Below are positions 33,279-41,993 of a stretch of DNA of 64,000 bases, in pieces; position 1 is the first letter of the stretch; every line of letters starts with the position of its first letter. A program made the position numbers and the translations under genes. Location: NCBI GenBank assembly GCA_003513495.1, contig DOPM01000060.1, positions 62,001 to 126,000 of the forward strand, written 5' to 3'. The DNA is from Desulfosporosinus sp. (GTDB taxonomy: Bacteria > Bacillota > Desulfitobacteriia > Desulfitobacteriales > Desulfitobacteriaceae). Under the pieces are notes generated by a model. It saw only the letters and a list, made by a program, of their open reading frames with translations, was not told the origin of the DNA and searched no databases.

Positions 33279-34880
33279 ATGCTTGCTGAAATCGTTCTTA
33301 CCTCGCCAAACAAAGAAGTGACACAATTGGTAAAAAAGATTCGCAAGGAGCTAAATGTCAACGTTGCTATCGTTGAAACTTCATTTGACTCTGCTGTTAG
33401 CATGGTTAAGAGTATCTTATCCCAAGAACCTGACCGCATTAGAGTAATAGCCAGTGGTGGCGCTACTTTAGAACTGTTGAGACAAGAATTACCTTCTGTA
33501 CACCTAGTCAGTATTCATCCGAATGAGTATGACATAGTCTTAGCTCTTGATCAGGCAAGGATGTTTGGTCAAGAAATTGCACTATTTCATGCAGGTTCTG
33601 AAAACTTGCCAGCGATCGAAAAGTTATGTAGAGTCCTCGGTCTTGAGGTACAAGTCTATGTGTATAATAGCTGGAAGGAACTAGAAGTGCAAGTTGTAAA
33701 AGCGCGTCGGAATGGTAGTAAAGTGGTGTTGGGAGTGGGTGAAAAGATCTTAGATTTAGTAAAAAAAGAAGGATTGCACTACATTCCCTTGACAGCGGGG
33801 GAGAACACCCTTAGAAATGCGCTGGAATGGGCAAAAGATATCGTAGAAGCTGAGAGTCGGGAGAAAAATAAGAGCAAGAAGGAATCTTCAACAAAGGGTT
33901 TGGTTGCTAAGTATTGTTTCAACGATATAATACATGTTAATAACAAAATGTCTTCCCTTATTAAAAAGGCAAAAAAGTTTGCCAGTACGGACTGTACGGT
34001 GTTGATTCGAGGAGAGAGCGGTACAGGGAAAGAACTGCTTGCCCAAAGTATGCATAATGAGAATAAAATGAGATGCAAAGGACCTTTTGTTGCGGTAAAC
34101 TGTGCTTCTTTAGATGATCATCTATTTAAAAGTGAACTTTTTGGTTATACGGAGGGGTCCTTTACAGGTGCCAGTAAAGGAGGAAAACCCGGTTTGTTCG
34201 AACTGGCTAATGGTGGTACCTTATTTTTAGATGAGATCGGTAAAATGAAGATGGAACAACAAGGTAACTTGTTGAGGGTGTTGCAGGAAAAAGAAGTTCG
34301 CCGGATCGGAAGTGATCGAATAATACCGGTGGATGTTCGAGTGATCGCGGCCTCTAATGAGGATTTGGAGAGTTTAATTAGTAAGGATTTATTTCGGGAA
34401 GATCTGTATTTTCGTTTAAACGTGTTAAAGTTAGAGGTGCCGACTCTTCGAGAGAGAAGAGAGGATATCCCTAGCCAGGTTGCGTACTTCTTGCATAAGT
34501 TTTCCGATAAGTATTCTAAGAAGATCTATAGCTTACCGACATTTGTTCTCAGGAAACTTTCAAATGTGGATTGGCCGGGAAATAGTAGGCAACTTGAGCA
34601 TTTCTTAGAAAGATGTGTTGTCTTGGCCGATGATGAAAGTGATGTGCCGAGTATTGTCATGGAACTATTAGAAGAAGAATTCTTAGAAACTGCTTTTATA
34701 GGTAGAAGTGAGGGTAAGCCTGCAGAGGGGCAAATCAGTGTATGTATAAGTACTTTAGCAGAAATGAATTCTGAAATCGTCCGCAGAATCAGTGCAAAAG
34801 CAAAATTAAGCAATAGTGAACTGGCCATGAAGCTTGGAATCAGCAGGCCTACCTTATCAAAAATGTTAAACTATAAATGA
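33279..34880 (+). CDS. Sigma-54 activator with PrpR-type N-terminal domain
   Basis: 533 residues. Residues 1-200 resemble the PrpR_N ligand-binding domain (IASGGATLELLRQELPSVHLVSIHPNEYD) known from activators of acyl-CoA and carboxylate catabolism. The AAA+ part has Walker A GESGTGKE at 245-252 and a sigma-54 loop at 293-298 that reads GSFTGA instead of GAFTGA. The C-terminal helix-turn-helix ends NSELAMKLGISRPTLSKML. GGGGGGAG precedes ATG 33279. It stands at the left edge of a cluster with three sigma-54 promoters and probably binds the shared upstream site there (inference); its ligand may be a CoA ester or a substrate acid. Confidence 0.87.
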   Translation: MLAEIVLTSPNKEVTQLVKKIRKELNVNVAIVETSFDSAVSMVKSILSQEPDRIRVIASGGATLELLRQELPSVHLVSIHPNEYDIVLALDQARMFGQEIALFHAGSENLPAIEKLCRVLGLEVQVYVYNSWKELEVQVVKARRNGSKVVLGVGEKILDLVKKEGLHYIPLTAGENTLRNALEWAKDIVEAESREKNKSKKESSTKGLVAKYCFNDIIHVNNKMSSLIKKAKKFASTDCTVLIRGESGTGKELLAQSMHNENKMRCKGPFVAVNCASLDDHLFKSELFGYTEGSFTGASKGGKPGLFELANGGTLFLDEIGKMKMEQQGNLLRVLQEKEVRRIGSDRIIPVDVRVIAASNEDLESLISKDLFREDLYFRLNVLKLEVPTLRERREDIPSQVAYFLHKFSDKYSKKIYSLPTFVLRKLSNVDWPGNSRQLEHFLERCVVLADDESDVPSIVMELLEEEFLETAFIGRSEGKPAEGQISVCISTLAEMNSEIVRRISAKAKLSNSELAMKLGISRPTLSKMLNYK

Positions 34881-34951
34881 TCCCTCATGTGGTTCAAAAC
34901 AGCATCTGGAGATGTAAATTATATCTTTCCAGGTGGATTATTAAAGTGGCT

Positions 34952-34994
34952 AAAGTGATTAGGGCAATTGAAGTTCAGTAGCCCTAATCACTTT
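34952..34994 (+). terminator. Terminator after the PrpR-type activator
   Basis: AAAGTGATTAGGGC and GCCCTAATCACTTT arms, 14 bp each, around a 15-base loop. Confidence 0.75.
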
Positions 34995-35042
34995 CGTTAT
35001 CATTGTCAGAGTAGTCCAGGGGATGGTAAGTTGGTAAAAAAA

Positions 35043-35069
35043 TTTACAAGATGTGCAAGAATTTTTACA
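35043..35069 (+). promoter_or_regulatory. Upstream activator site 1 of the acyl-CoA regulon
   Basis: Two TTTACA hexamers are 21 bp apart, with AAGAAT before the second. The same 27-bp layout recurs at 36757 and 41661. Its end lies 73 bp before the sigma-54 promoter at 35143. Confidence 0.7.
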
Positions 35070-35142
35070 GTGAGTAATTGATTGTTTTAGCTATTATCTT
35101 GTAATTAGGCGCAGCACGCTGTTTTTAGATATGAAGTTACTC

Positions 35143-35158
35143 TGGCATTGGATTTGCA
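35143..35158 (+). promoter_or_regulatory. Sigma-54 promoter of the first MFS gene
   Basis: TGGCATTGGATTTGCA fits the -24/-12 consensus with the key GG and GC 12 bp apart. It is followed by AATTAACTGAA, a sequence also found after the other two cluster promoters. Confidence 0.8.
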
Positions 35159-35280
35159 AGACAATAATTAACTGAAAAATAAAAACATTCAAACTAAAGG
35201 GGGATTATATGATCTGAATTAAATGACCCTATTTGCCAGAAGTCGTTTACTTTCTGATATTAGTAAAGGAGGAAAGAGAG

Positions 35281-36660
35281 ATGAATGATTTGAGTACGGG
35301 TATAACTGGTGAACGTATACAGGTATCCTATCGTTTAGAGCGACTTCCAAGTTCTTCATACCATATTTTTTTAACTTTTTTATTGATCGTAGCATGGTTT
35401 ATCGAATCCATTGACCTAGGTGGTATGGGGTACTTGTTACCTGTAATCGGAAAACATTTTGACCTCACAGCAAGTATGATGGGATTAGTTGCATCGATGA
35501 GTTTTGCAGGGATGTTTATTGGCTCTATTCTTTCTGGAGGTTTGTCGGATAAGTTTGGGAGAAAGACAATGTTAATTGTGGCAATGGCATTTTGGGGAAC
35601 TGCTGGCGCATTGCTATCTATTGCATGGTCTATTGAAAGTCTATTGGTTTTTCGTTTCTTTCTTGGAGTTGGACTAGGAGCCCAGGTTCCCATCGGAATA
35701 ACTATGTTAAGTGAATTGGTTCCCTCTCAGTCTAGAGGGAAATATCTCTCTCTTTATCAGGCCTTTCTTCCATTAGGAATTTCAACAGCAGGACTGTTAA
35801 CGTATTTCTTACTGCCGAAATTTGGCTGGCAAGGAGTATTCTTGGTAGAAGCTTTGCCCGCTTTATGGTTTTTGGTTATTTGGAAGTATCTCCCTGAATC
35901 TGCACGCTGGCTTGAGTCTAAAGGAAGACATATTGAAGCTGATCAAGTTGTTAGTAAAATGGAGGAAAAGGTTCAAAATAGTATTGGTAGAGTTTTACCT
36001 CCAATTGATGGTGTGGCCCTCACTCAAAGAGGGGTAATTAGCGAAACCGCTTCGAGTAAAGAACCGAAAAAAGGTTTAAGTGAACTTATGACCAGGCATT
36101 ATACAATACGTCTAATAATGAGCGGAGTCCTTATGTTCACGACTATGGCTGCTTACTATGGATTGAGCATGTGGTTAAGTGCTCTGCTCGTAGCAAAAGG
36201 TTTTTCTGTTACTAAATCTATAGGTTTTGTATCATTAATAGCCCTTGGAGGTATACCTGCATTTTTAATGGTTACTTACCTGGTAGAGAAGATTGGGAGA
36301 AAAATGGCTTCGGTGTTCACGATTGTGGCAATGGCCCTCAGTGCATATGCCTATGGTTCGGCAACTACAGTTTTTTTTGTAATCATTTTGGGGTTAATTT
36401 ATCAGTTTTTTCAATGTGGCATGACCATGGTTAACAATGTCTATATACCAGAATTATGGCCTACTCGGGCACGAGGAACCGGAACAGGATTTGCCTATGG
36501 AATTGGTCGGGTCGGAGCTTTTCTTGGTCCCATGGCATTAGGTGTTATCATGGGTGAGTATGGACCTCAGGCTGTGTTCATTTGTAGTTCTGGACTCTTG
36601 TTATTTGGTGCTTTTGTAGTATTGATACTAGGACCTGAGACAAAAGGTAAAATATTTTAG
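35281..36660 (+). CDS. MFS transporter, metabolite:H+ symporter type (1)
   Basis: 459-residue inner-membrane carrier with about 12 helices. The loop motif DKFGRKT between helices 2 and 3 and a LPESARWLESKGR segment in the central loop match the sugar/aromatic-acid symporter branch. AAAGGAGGAAAG precedes ATG 35281; the 16-codon extension upstream is not supported. It is read from the sigma-54 promoter at 35143. Its place beside CoA-ester genes suggests uptake of the organic acid that the cluster degrades. The substrate is unknown. Confidence 0.82.
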   Translation: MNDLSTGITGERIQVSYRLERLPSSSYHIFLTFLLIVAWFIESIDLGGMGYLLPVIGKHFDLTASMMGLVASMSFAGMFIGSILSGGLSDKFGRKTMLIVAMAFWGTAGALLSIAWSIESLLVFRFFLGVGLGAQVPIGITMLSELVPSQSRGKYLSLYQAFLPLGISTAGLLTYFLLPKFGWQGVFLVEALPALWFLVIWKYLPESARWLESKGRHIEADQVVSKMEEKVQNSIGRVLPPIDGVALTQRGVISETASSKEPKKGLSELMTRHYTIRLIMSGVLMFTTMAAYYGLSMWLSALLVAKGFSVTKSIGFVSLIALGGIPAFLMVTYLVEKIGRKMASVFTIVAMALSAYAYGSATTVFFVIILGLIYQFFQCGMTMVNNVYIPELWPTRARGTGTGFAYGIGRVGAFLGPMALGVIMGEYGPQAVFICSSGLLLFGAFVVLILGPETKGKIF

Positions 36661-36711
36661 ACAGAGAACGAGACTGTAAGTCGTTACAGTCTCGTTCTCT
36701 GTCTGTTTGCC
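36660..36711 (+). terminator. Intrinsic terminator after MFS-1
   Basis: A perfect 21-bp stem (AGACAGAGAACGAGACTGTAA and its complement) with a four-base loop, followed by TTT. Confidence 0.9.
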
Positions 36712-36756
36712 TAGACAAAATGTTAGCTCAAAAGTTAAATTATTTCGTTAAAATTC

Positions 36757-36783
36757 TTTACAAGAGGGGAAAGAATATTTACA
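36757..36783 (+). promoter_or_regulatory. Upstream activator site 2 of the acyl-CoA regulon
   Basis: TTTACAAG...AAGAATATTTACA, the same arrangement as site 1. It ends 72 bp before the sigma-54 promoter at 36856. Confidence 0.7.
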
Positions 36784-36855
36784 TTCTAAGATCGTTTTGT
36801 TGATGTTGAATCGTGGATTTGTTGCCACAAGAGGCTTTGAGAAGCGAGAGTTATC

Positions 36856-36871
36856 TGGCATGGTAATTGCA
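36856..36871 (+). promoter_or_regulatory. Sigma-54 promoter of the CoA-transferase operon
   Basis: TGGCATGGTAATTGCA, a close consensus match, followed by TAATTAACTGAA. The 176-bp leader to the start codon at 37048 shows no other structure. Confidence 0.85.
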
Positions 36872-37047
36872 GATATAGTAATTAACTGAATAGTCAAATA
36901 TTTACTTGTTTTAAAGAAGGGGGATGTATGAACGAGTTATAAAGAAGTAGCTGCTCTTGAGAGAGGTTAGCACCATGGAAGAGTGCCGCCACTTCGGCAA
37001 GTGAATCTCTTATTATACTAAAATACGGAAAGGGGATTAAAAAACAT

Positions 37048-38331
37048 ATGAGTAGATGGGAAGAAATCGAACGTATTCCAGCGCCAGCTTTGATGCCAAA
37101 GTACGGGCCACTTACGGGAATGAGAGTTCTGATGACAGGAAGTATCGTTGCGGCTCCATTTGCGTCATCTATGCTTGCGGAATATGGAGCGGAGGTCATT
37201 CATGTTGAGAGACCAAACGTTGGGGACCCCTACCGCTTTCAGGCTCCGGAGGTTGTTCGTGGAGACAGGAAAATTAGTGCTGGTTGGATTCAGGAGGGAA
37301 GGAATAAACTGAGCTTAACCCTTGAAATAAACCTTAAAATCCCAGAGTCTAAAGAGATCTTTCTTTCCCTGATCAAGAATTGTGATGTTTGGGTGGAGAA
37401 TATGGTTTGGACTGAGAAGTTGGGAATCACTGAAGAGCTGTTGTTAGAAATTAACCCAAAGCTGGTGATTGCTCACATCAGCGGATTTGGTAGGCCACAG
37501 TTCGGCGGTGTTCCCTCGGAGTGTGACCGTCCTTCCTACGATCCTATTGGGCAAGCAGAAGGCGGCTATATGTTCCTTAATGGTTTCCCCGAGCCTTCCC
37601 CACCATCTCACGCGGCAACATTTATAAATGATTATTTGACTGCTATGTTCACAGTCAACGGAATTCTGATGGCGTACCATTACGCTCAAAAGACAGGCCA
37701 GGGTCAAGCAATTGACATCGCTCAGATTGAGGCTATGAGTAAATGTCTTAATGACACCTTCGTACAGTATTTTATGTTAGACAAAATTAGGGAAAGAAAA
37801 GGCAATAAGGTAGCTATCTTTCAACCAGGAAACGTGTTTAAAACAAAAGACGGCAAGTATTTAAACATTGGCGCCTTTGGTCCGGCAGTTTACTATCGGT
37901 TCATTAAAGCTTTAAATCTAGATCCAAACGTGTACACCTATGAAGCAGCAGGCTGTTCGGCGGAAGCGATAAACTCTAAACTTGGCCTTGAACTTGATCG
38001 GATTGCTACGGAATGGGTAGCAGCCCGCGATGCAGAAGAGAGCCTGCGGCACTTGTTGAGTTTAAAAGTACCCAGTGGGATAGTAAGAACCTCGGCTGAT
38101 TTGGCCGCCAGTGAGCACTACCAGAAGAGAGGGAATTTTATTGAGTACAAAGATGAGACTCTTGGGGAAACAGTGAGAGCCTTTGGGTTCTGCCCAAAGA
38201 TGAGCGAGACTCCTGCTCAAGTATGGCGTGGAGCTCCATCTCTCGGTCAAGATACGGATATTATTCTCCATACACTCCTTGGTTACAAGGATCATGAAAT
38301 TGCAAATTTTAAGGAAAAAGGAATTATATAG
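37048..38331 (+). CDS. CaiB/BaiF family (class III) CoA-transferase
   Basis: 427-residue enzyme that moves CoA between carboxylic acids, most like CaiB (carnitine/crotonobetaine CoA-transferase). Shared segments include LMPKYGPLTGMRVLMTGS, MLAEYGAEVIHVERP, NPKLVIAHISGFG and VWRGAPSLGQDTDIIL; an Asp in RPSYDPIGQAEGGYM is the probable catalytic residue. It would activate the substrate brought in by the MFS carriers. AAAGGGGA precedes ATG 37048. It is first in an operon with MFS-2 and the acyl-CoA dehydrogenase. Carnitine-type substrates are possible, but other short or branched acids are not excluded. Confidence 0.85.
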   Translation: MSRWEEIERIPAPALMPKYGPLTGMRVLMTGSIVAAPFASSMLAEYGAEVIHVERPNVGDPYRFQAPEVVRGDRKISAGWIQEGRNKLSLTLEINLKIPESKEIFLSLIKNCDVWVENMVWTEKLGITEELLLEINPKLVIAHISGFGRPQFGGVPSECDRPSYDPIGQAEGGYMFLNGFPEPSPPSHAATFINDYLTAMFTVNGILMAYHYAQKTGQGQAIDIAQIEAMSKCLNDTFVQYFMLDKIRERKGNKVAIFQPGNVFKTKDGKYLNIGAFGPAVYYRFIKALNLDPNVYTYEAAGCSAEAINSKLGLELDRIATEWVAARDAEESLRHLLSLKVPSGIVRTSADLAASEHYQKRGNFIEYKDETLGETVRAFGFCPKMSETPAQVWRGAPSLGQDTDIILHTLLGYKDHEIANFKEKGII

Positions 38332-38430
38332 AAAGATCACTTTCTTAGTGATATTAAATACCAAGCAAAATTACACTGGCTCGTTGCCGGAGTGGATCAG
38401 GAAGAGAAACTATAAGGGAGGCGATATTGC

Positions 38431-39774
38431 ATGAGTAAGGTTAATATTTCTGAAGTTGTCGATGAACTAGGCATTTCGAAATACACCATGAAAATATACC
38501 TTTTAATCGGGCTGGCGCTTATTTTTGCTGGGTATAACTATATGATTGTGGCCTATACAATGCCACAGCTGGCAAAGGAATGGGCACTCACCAAGATTCA
38601 AACTGGAAGTCTTTCTTCGTGGAGTATTCTGGGCTTATTGATTGGAGGACTTAGTGCAGGGGTCATTTCGGATAAACTCGGAAGAAAAAAAGCGTTTGCT
38701 TTCTTTGTCTTTTTGTTTTCAATCCTAACGTTTCCGGTTTATTATGTGCAGAGTTTTGAATCCTTTGCTATTCTTAGAATCTTAGGTGGAATTGGATTTG
38801 GAGGGTGCATTCCTATTGCCGTAACAATGATGTCCGAAAGTTCACCAACCAAAAATCGTGGTTTTTTTTCCGCATCTATTATGGCCTATTATGTCATAGG
38901 CTGGGTGGTGGCAGGTATTGTCGCTATTTATGTAGTTCCTATTTATGGGTGGCGAGTTTGTTATCTTTTCGGAGGCTTACCTGCAATATTCGCGTTTATC
39001 CTTCTGGCTACACTCCCAGAATCAACACATTGGCTTTTAGGAAAAGGGCGAGAAAAAGAAGCGATAGAATTAATTAAACGAATGGAGATATCAGCTAAGG
39101 GTCAAGCGCGCGAGTGGGTTTCTGGTACTCTAATTGCACCACTTCCTCCTAAGAATGTTGGAGTAAGTGCTCTCTTTTCACCACAGTTTCGTAAAGCCAC
39201 CATGGCCCTTTGGGTGATATATTTCATGGGATCCGTGGTTATTTATGGTATCAATGGCTGGTTACCTACCCTACTTGTCGGAAAAGGCTATGGCTTAGTT
39301 AAAGGTTATTCCTTCGCAGTACTTCAAAATGTTTTTGGAGCACTGGGGAGTATCACCACTGGTTATGTGGCAGATATCATTGGTCGCCGAACAAATGTAA
39401 TCTTCGGTTGGATCTTTACAGCGGTTGCTATTCTACTGCTAGGAATTGCTTCAAACCAATGGCAAGTCGTCATTTTTGGTATGTTAGTGGGCATGGCAAT
39501 GAACTGGGGGTTAAGTGGTACCCAACCCCTCCTTGCCGAAGGTTACCCCACTGAATTTAGAAATACCGGCGTTTCTTCTGCTCAGGCCTTTGGACGGGTA
39601 GGTGGCTTTATTGGTCCCATAGCTGCTGGATTTGTTCAACAAATAGGTGTTGGTTTTACGGGCTTATTTATCTTCTTTGCAATACCAGCAGTGATCGGTG
39701 CGTTTGTAGCATTTTTCTTCATCGATGAAACGAGAGGTAAAAGCATTGAAAGTATTGGTAGAGTTAAGGCTTAG
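38431..39774 (+). CDS. MFS transporter, metabolite:H+ symporter type (2)
   Basis: 447-residue 12-helix carrier with motif DKLGRKKAF after helix 2, LPESTHWLLGKGREKEA in the central loop and DIIGRRTNV after helix 8. It is related to, but not a close copy of, MFS-1. AAGGGAGG precedes ATG 38431. It lies between the CoA-transferase and the dehydrogenase, so it probably carries the same pathway's substrate or product. Antiport with a product is a further possibility. Confidence 0.82.
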   Translation: MSKVNISEVVDELGISKYTMKIYLLIGLALIFAGYNYMIVAYTMPQLAKEWALTKIQTGSLSSWSILGLLIGGLSAGVISDKLGRKKAFAFFVFLFSILTFPVYYVQSFESFAILRILGGIGFGGCIPIAVTMMSESSPTKNRGFFSASIMAYYVIGWVVAGIVAIYVVPIYGWRVCYLFGGLPAIFAFILLATLPESTHWLLGKGREKEAIELIKRMEISAKGQAREWVSGTLIAPLPPKNVGVSALFSPQFRKATMALWVIYFMGSVVIYGINGWLPTLLVGKGYGLVKGYSFAVLQNVFGALGSITTGYVADIIGRRTNVIFGWIFTAVAILLLGIASNQWQVVIFGMLVGMAMNWGLSGTQPLLAEGYPTEFRNTGVSSAQAFGRVGGFIGPIAAGFVQQIGVGFTGLFIFFAIPAVIGAFVAFFFIDETRGKSIESIGRVKA

Positions 39775-39827
39775 TACTTGCAGTGCTGTAAGTGGAACTT
39801 TAAACGAAATAAGCTAGGAAAGTGAGC

Positions 39828-41591
39828 GTGAAACTAATGAGTAACTTACCAGAAGGAGGAAGTTTTCTCTTCGAACAAACTAATCCACAAGATATTTTTA
39901 CCCCGGAGGATTTTACCCTAGAACACAAAATGATTTACCGTACAGCTGCGGGGTTTGTAACTGATAGGGTTCTAAGCAGAATGGATGAGCTGGAAGCCAA
40001 GAAAGATGGTCTGATCAGAGAGCTTCTGGAGGCAGCCGGGGAATTGGGTCTTAACGGCGCCGATATTTCGGAAGACTATGGCGGTATGGAGATGGATAAA
40101 ATTAGCACCACAATTATTGCTGAGTGTATGGGGAGGTCTGGTTCCTTTGCTATGACCCAGGGGGGACAGACCGGCATCGGCAGTATGCCTATCGTTATGT
40201 TTGGAACTCATGAACAGAAGAAAAAGTACCTGCCGGGAATAGCCACCGGCAAAAAAGTTGGAGCCTATGCCTTGACTGAACCAGGAGCAGGGTCAGACGC
40301 CATGTCTGTTAAGACTAGGGCAGATTTAAGTCCCGATGGCAAATATTACATTCTAAATGGAACAAAGCAATTTATAACTAACTCCGCAATGGCAGATATA
40401 TTTATAGTTTACGCCAAAATAGACGGAGATAAATTCACTGCTTTTATCGTAGATGGTGACTCTGAGGGTCTTTCTACTGGGGCGGAAGAAAAGAAAATGG
40501 GAATTAAAGGATCTTCTACCAGATCAGTAATCTTTGAGGATGTCAAAGTGCCTGTTGAAAACCTGTTATTTGAAATCGGGCGAGGACATGTTGTTGCTTT
40601 TAATATACTGAATTTAGGTCGCTATAAACTAGCCGCAAATTCAGTGGGTAATGCTAAGTTTGCCTTGGAATTAGCAGCCACTTATGCCAATGAGCGCAAG
40701 CAGTTTGGCACCCCAATTGCAGATTTCGGTCTGATTAAGGAGAAATTAGCCGAAATGGCTATTAAAATCTATGTGACTGAGAGTATGGTCTACCGCACAG
40801 GGGGCCTCTTAGAAAACATGATGGACAGTCTGGATACCTCAGGTGCTGATGGTGGTCAAGTAGCTGCCAAGGGTATAGAGGAATATGCTCTGGAATGCTC
40901 AATGAACAAGGTTTTTGCCACGGAAGCACTGGCCTATGTTGTCGACGAAGGGGTTCAGATCCATGGAGGGTATGGGTTTAGTTCGGAATACACCATAGAA
41001 AGACTATATAGGGATGCTCGAATTTATCGAATTTTTGAAGGGACGAATGAGATTAATAGAACCATAATCCCCCTTACCTTGATGAGACGTGCGGCCAAAG
41101 GGGATTTACCGCTTCAGGAATCTATTGCAAAGCTTAAGGATGAAATCTCAGCGGGGAGTATAAACAGAGATGGGGAAGCTGGATTAGTACAGGCAGCAAA
41201 GGATATTTTTCTCTTGACCTTATCAGCTAGTATTGATAAATATGGTAATAGTATCCAGAAACAGCAAGAGATTATTGGCAGGTTGGCAGATTTAGCTATG
41301 CAAAGTTTTGCGATGGAGAGCGCATGGCTTAGGGCCCAAAAGGCTGTGGTGAATCAAGGCGAGAGTAATGCAAAACTTAAGCTTCATATGGCAACGGCTT
41401 ATATTTATTCAACGATTGGTCTCTTAGTATATACAGCCAAAGAACTTTTGGCAGCGTTAGCAGAAGGTGAGGAATTAGCAAAGTTGCTGGAGTATCTAGA
41501 GAGGCTAAGCAATTATACTTCCCGGAACACTATCGCTCTAAGACAGGGGATTGCTGCAGCTATTTCGGAAGACGGTAAATATATTGTGTAA
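39828..41591 (+). CDS. Acyl-CoA dehydrogenase, long form with C-terminal extension
   Basis: About 587-residue FAD enzyme oxidising an acyl-CoA to the enoyl-CoA, with electrons passing to an electron-transfer flavoprotein not present here. Typical blocks are YALTEPGAGSDAMSVKT, NGTKQFITNSAMAD, ERKQFGTPIADFGLIKEKLAEM and IHGGYGFSSEYTIERLYRDARI-YRIFEGTNEINR, with the catalytic Glu in the last. Some 190 residues beyond the core resemble the extra helical domain of VLCAD-like forms. Start uncertain: GTG 39828 has AGGAAAG five bases upstream, ATG 39837 is possible, and GTG 39822 is too close. Third gene of the CaiB operon. Confidence 0.88.
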   Translation: MKLMSNLPEGGSFLFEQTNPQDIFTPEDFTLEHKMIYRTAAGFVTDRVLSRMDELEAKKDGLIRELLEAAGELGLNGADISEDYGGMEMDKISTTIIAECMGRSGSFAMTQGGQTGIGSMPIVMFGTHEQKKKYLPGIATGKKVGAYALTEPGAGSDAMSVKTRADLSPDGKYYILNGTKQFITNSAMADIFIVYAKIDGDKFTAFIVDGDSEGLSTGAEEKKMGIKGSSTRSVIFEDVKVPVENLLFEIGRGHVVAFNILNLGRYKLAANSVGNAKFALELAATYANERKQFGTPIADFGLIKEKLAEMAIKIYVTESMVYRTGGLLENMMDSLDTSGADGGQVAAKGIEEYALECSMNKVFATEALAYVVDEGVQIHGGYGFSSEYTIERLYRDARIYRIFEGTNEINRTIIPLTLMRRAAKGDLPLQESIAKLKDEISAGSINRDGEAGLVQAAKDIFLLTLSASIDKYGNSIQKQQEIIGRLADLAMQSFAMESAWLRAQKAVVNQGESNAKLKLHMATAYIYSTIGLLVYTAKELLAALAEGEELAKLLEYLERLSNYTSRNTIALRQGIAAAISEDGKYIV

Positions 41592-41660
41592 AGTCATTGT
41601 GAGGCTACAGAGATTTTTGCAGCCTAGTTTAGCCCGGGATGCACATAAGGGTCAAATTTT

Positions 41661-41687
41661 TTTACAAAATAGGAAAGAATTTTTACA
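41661..41687 (+). promoter_or_regulatory. Upstream activator site 3 of the acyl-CoA regulon
   Basis: TTTACAAAAT...AAGAATTTTTACA, matching sites 1 and 2. It ends 72 bp before the sigma-54 promoter at 41760. Confidence 0.7.
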
Positions 41688-41759
41688 AAGCTTTTTAGGG
41701 ATAAGAACTGATATTTTCTCTTTGCTAGGTGCCCCAAGGCTTTAGATGTTTTAGAGAGT

Positions 41760-41775
41760 TGGCATAGAAGTTGCA
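41760..41775 (+). promoter_or_regulatory. Sigma-54 promoter of the hydroxyacyl-CoA dehydrogenase operon
   Basis: TGGCATAGAAGTTGCA with correct spacing, followed by AGTTAACTGAA. About 220 bp separate it from the first start codon. Confidence 0.8.
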
Positions 41776-41915
41776 ATAGTTAACTGAAAATTAAAATATT
41801 TATGAATTCGTGCCTTAGATAATAAAATTCGAAGGGAGGAGGTAAACCATAGCTGTTTCCGAGATGTGAAAAGTCTTAACCTATCGAGGAGAACCTAAAA
41901 AATGATTTGCGTTTG

Positions 41916-41953
41916 ACTCACTAGTGAGCTCGCATACTGATTCACTAGTGAGT
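41916..41953 (+). promoter_or_regulatory. Pair of CACTAGTG palindromes, probable repressor operator
   Basis: CTCACTAGTGAG (41917-41928) is a perfect palindrome and TTCACTAGTGAGT (41941-41953) is nearly the same, their centres 24 bp apart. They lie between the sigma-54 promoter and the first gene, as a roadblock operator of a TetR/FadR-type repressor would. No such repressor gene is in the window. Confidence 0.5.
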
Positions 41954-41993
41954 AAGAAATTATTAAGTTCACAAAAAAGAGGAGGTCTAGAAA

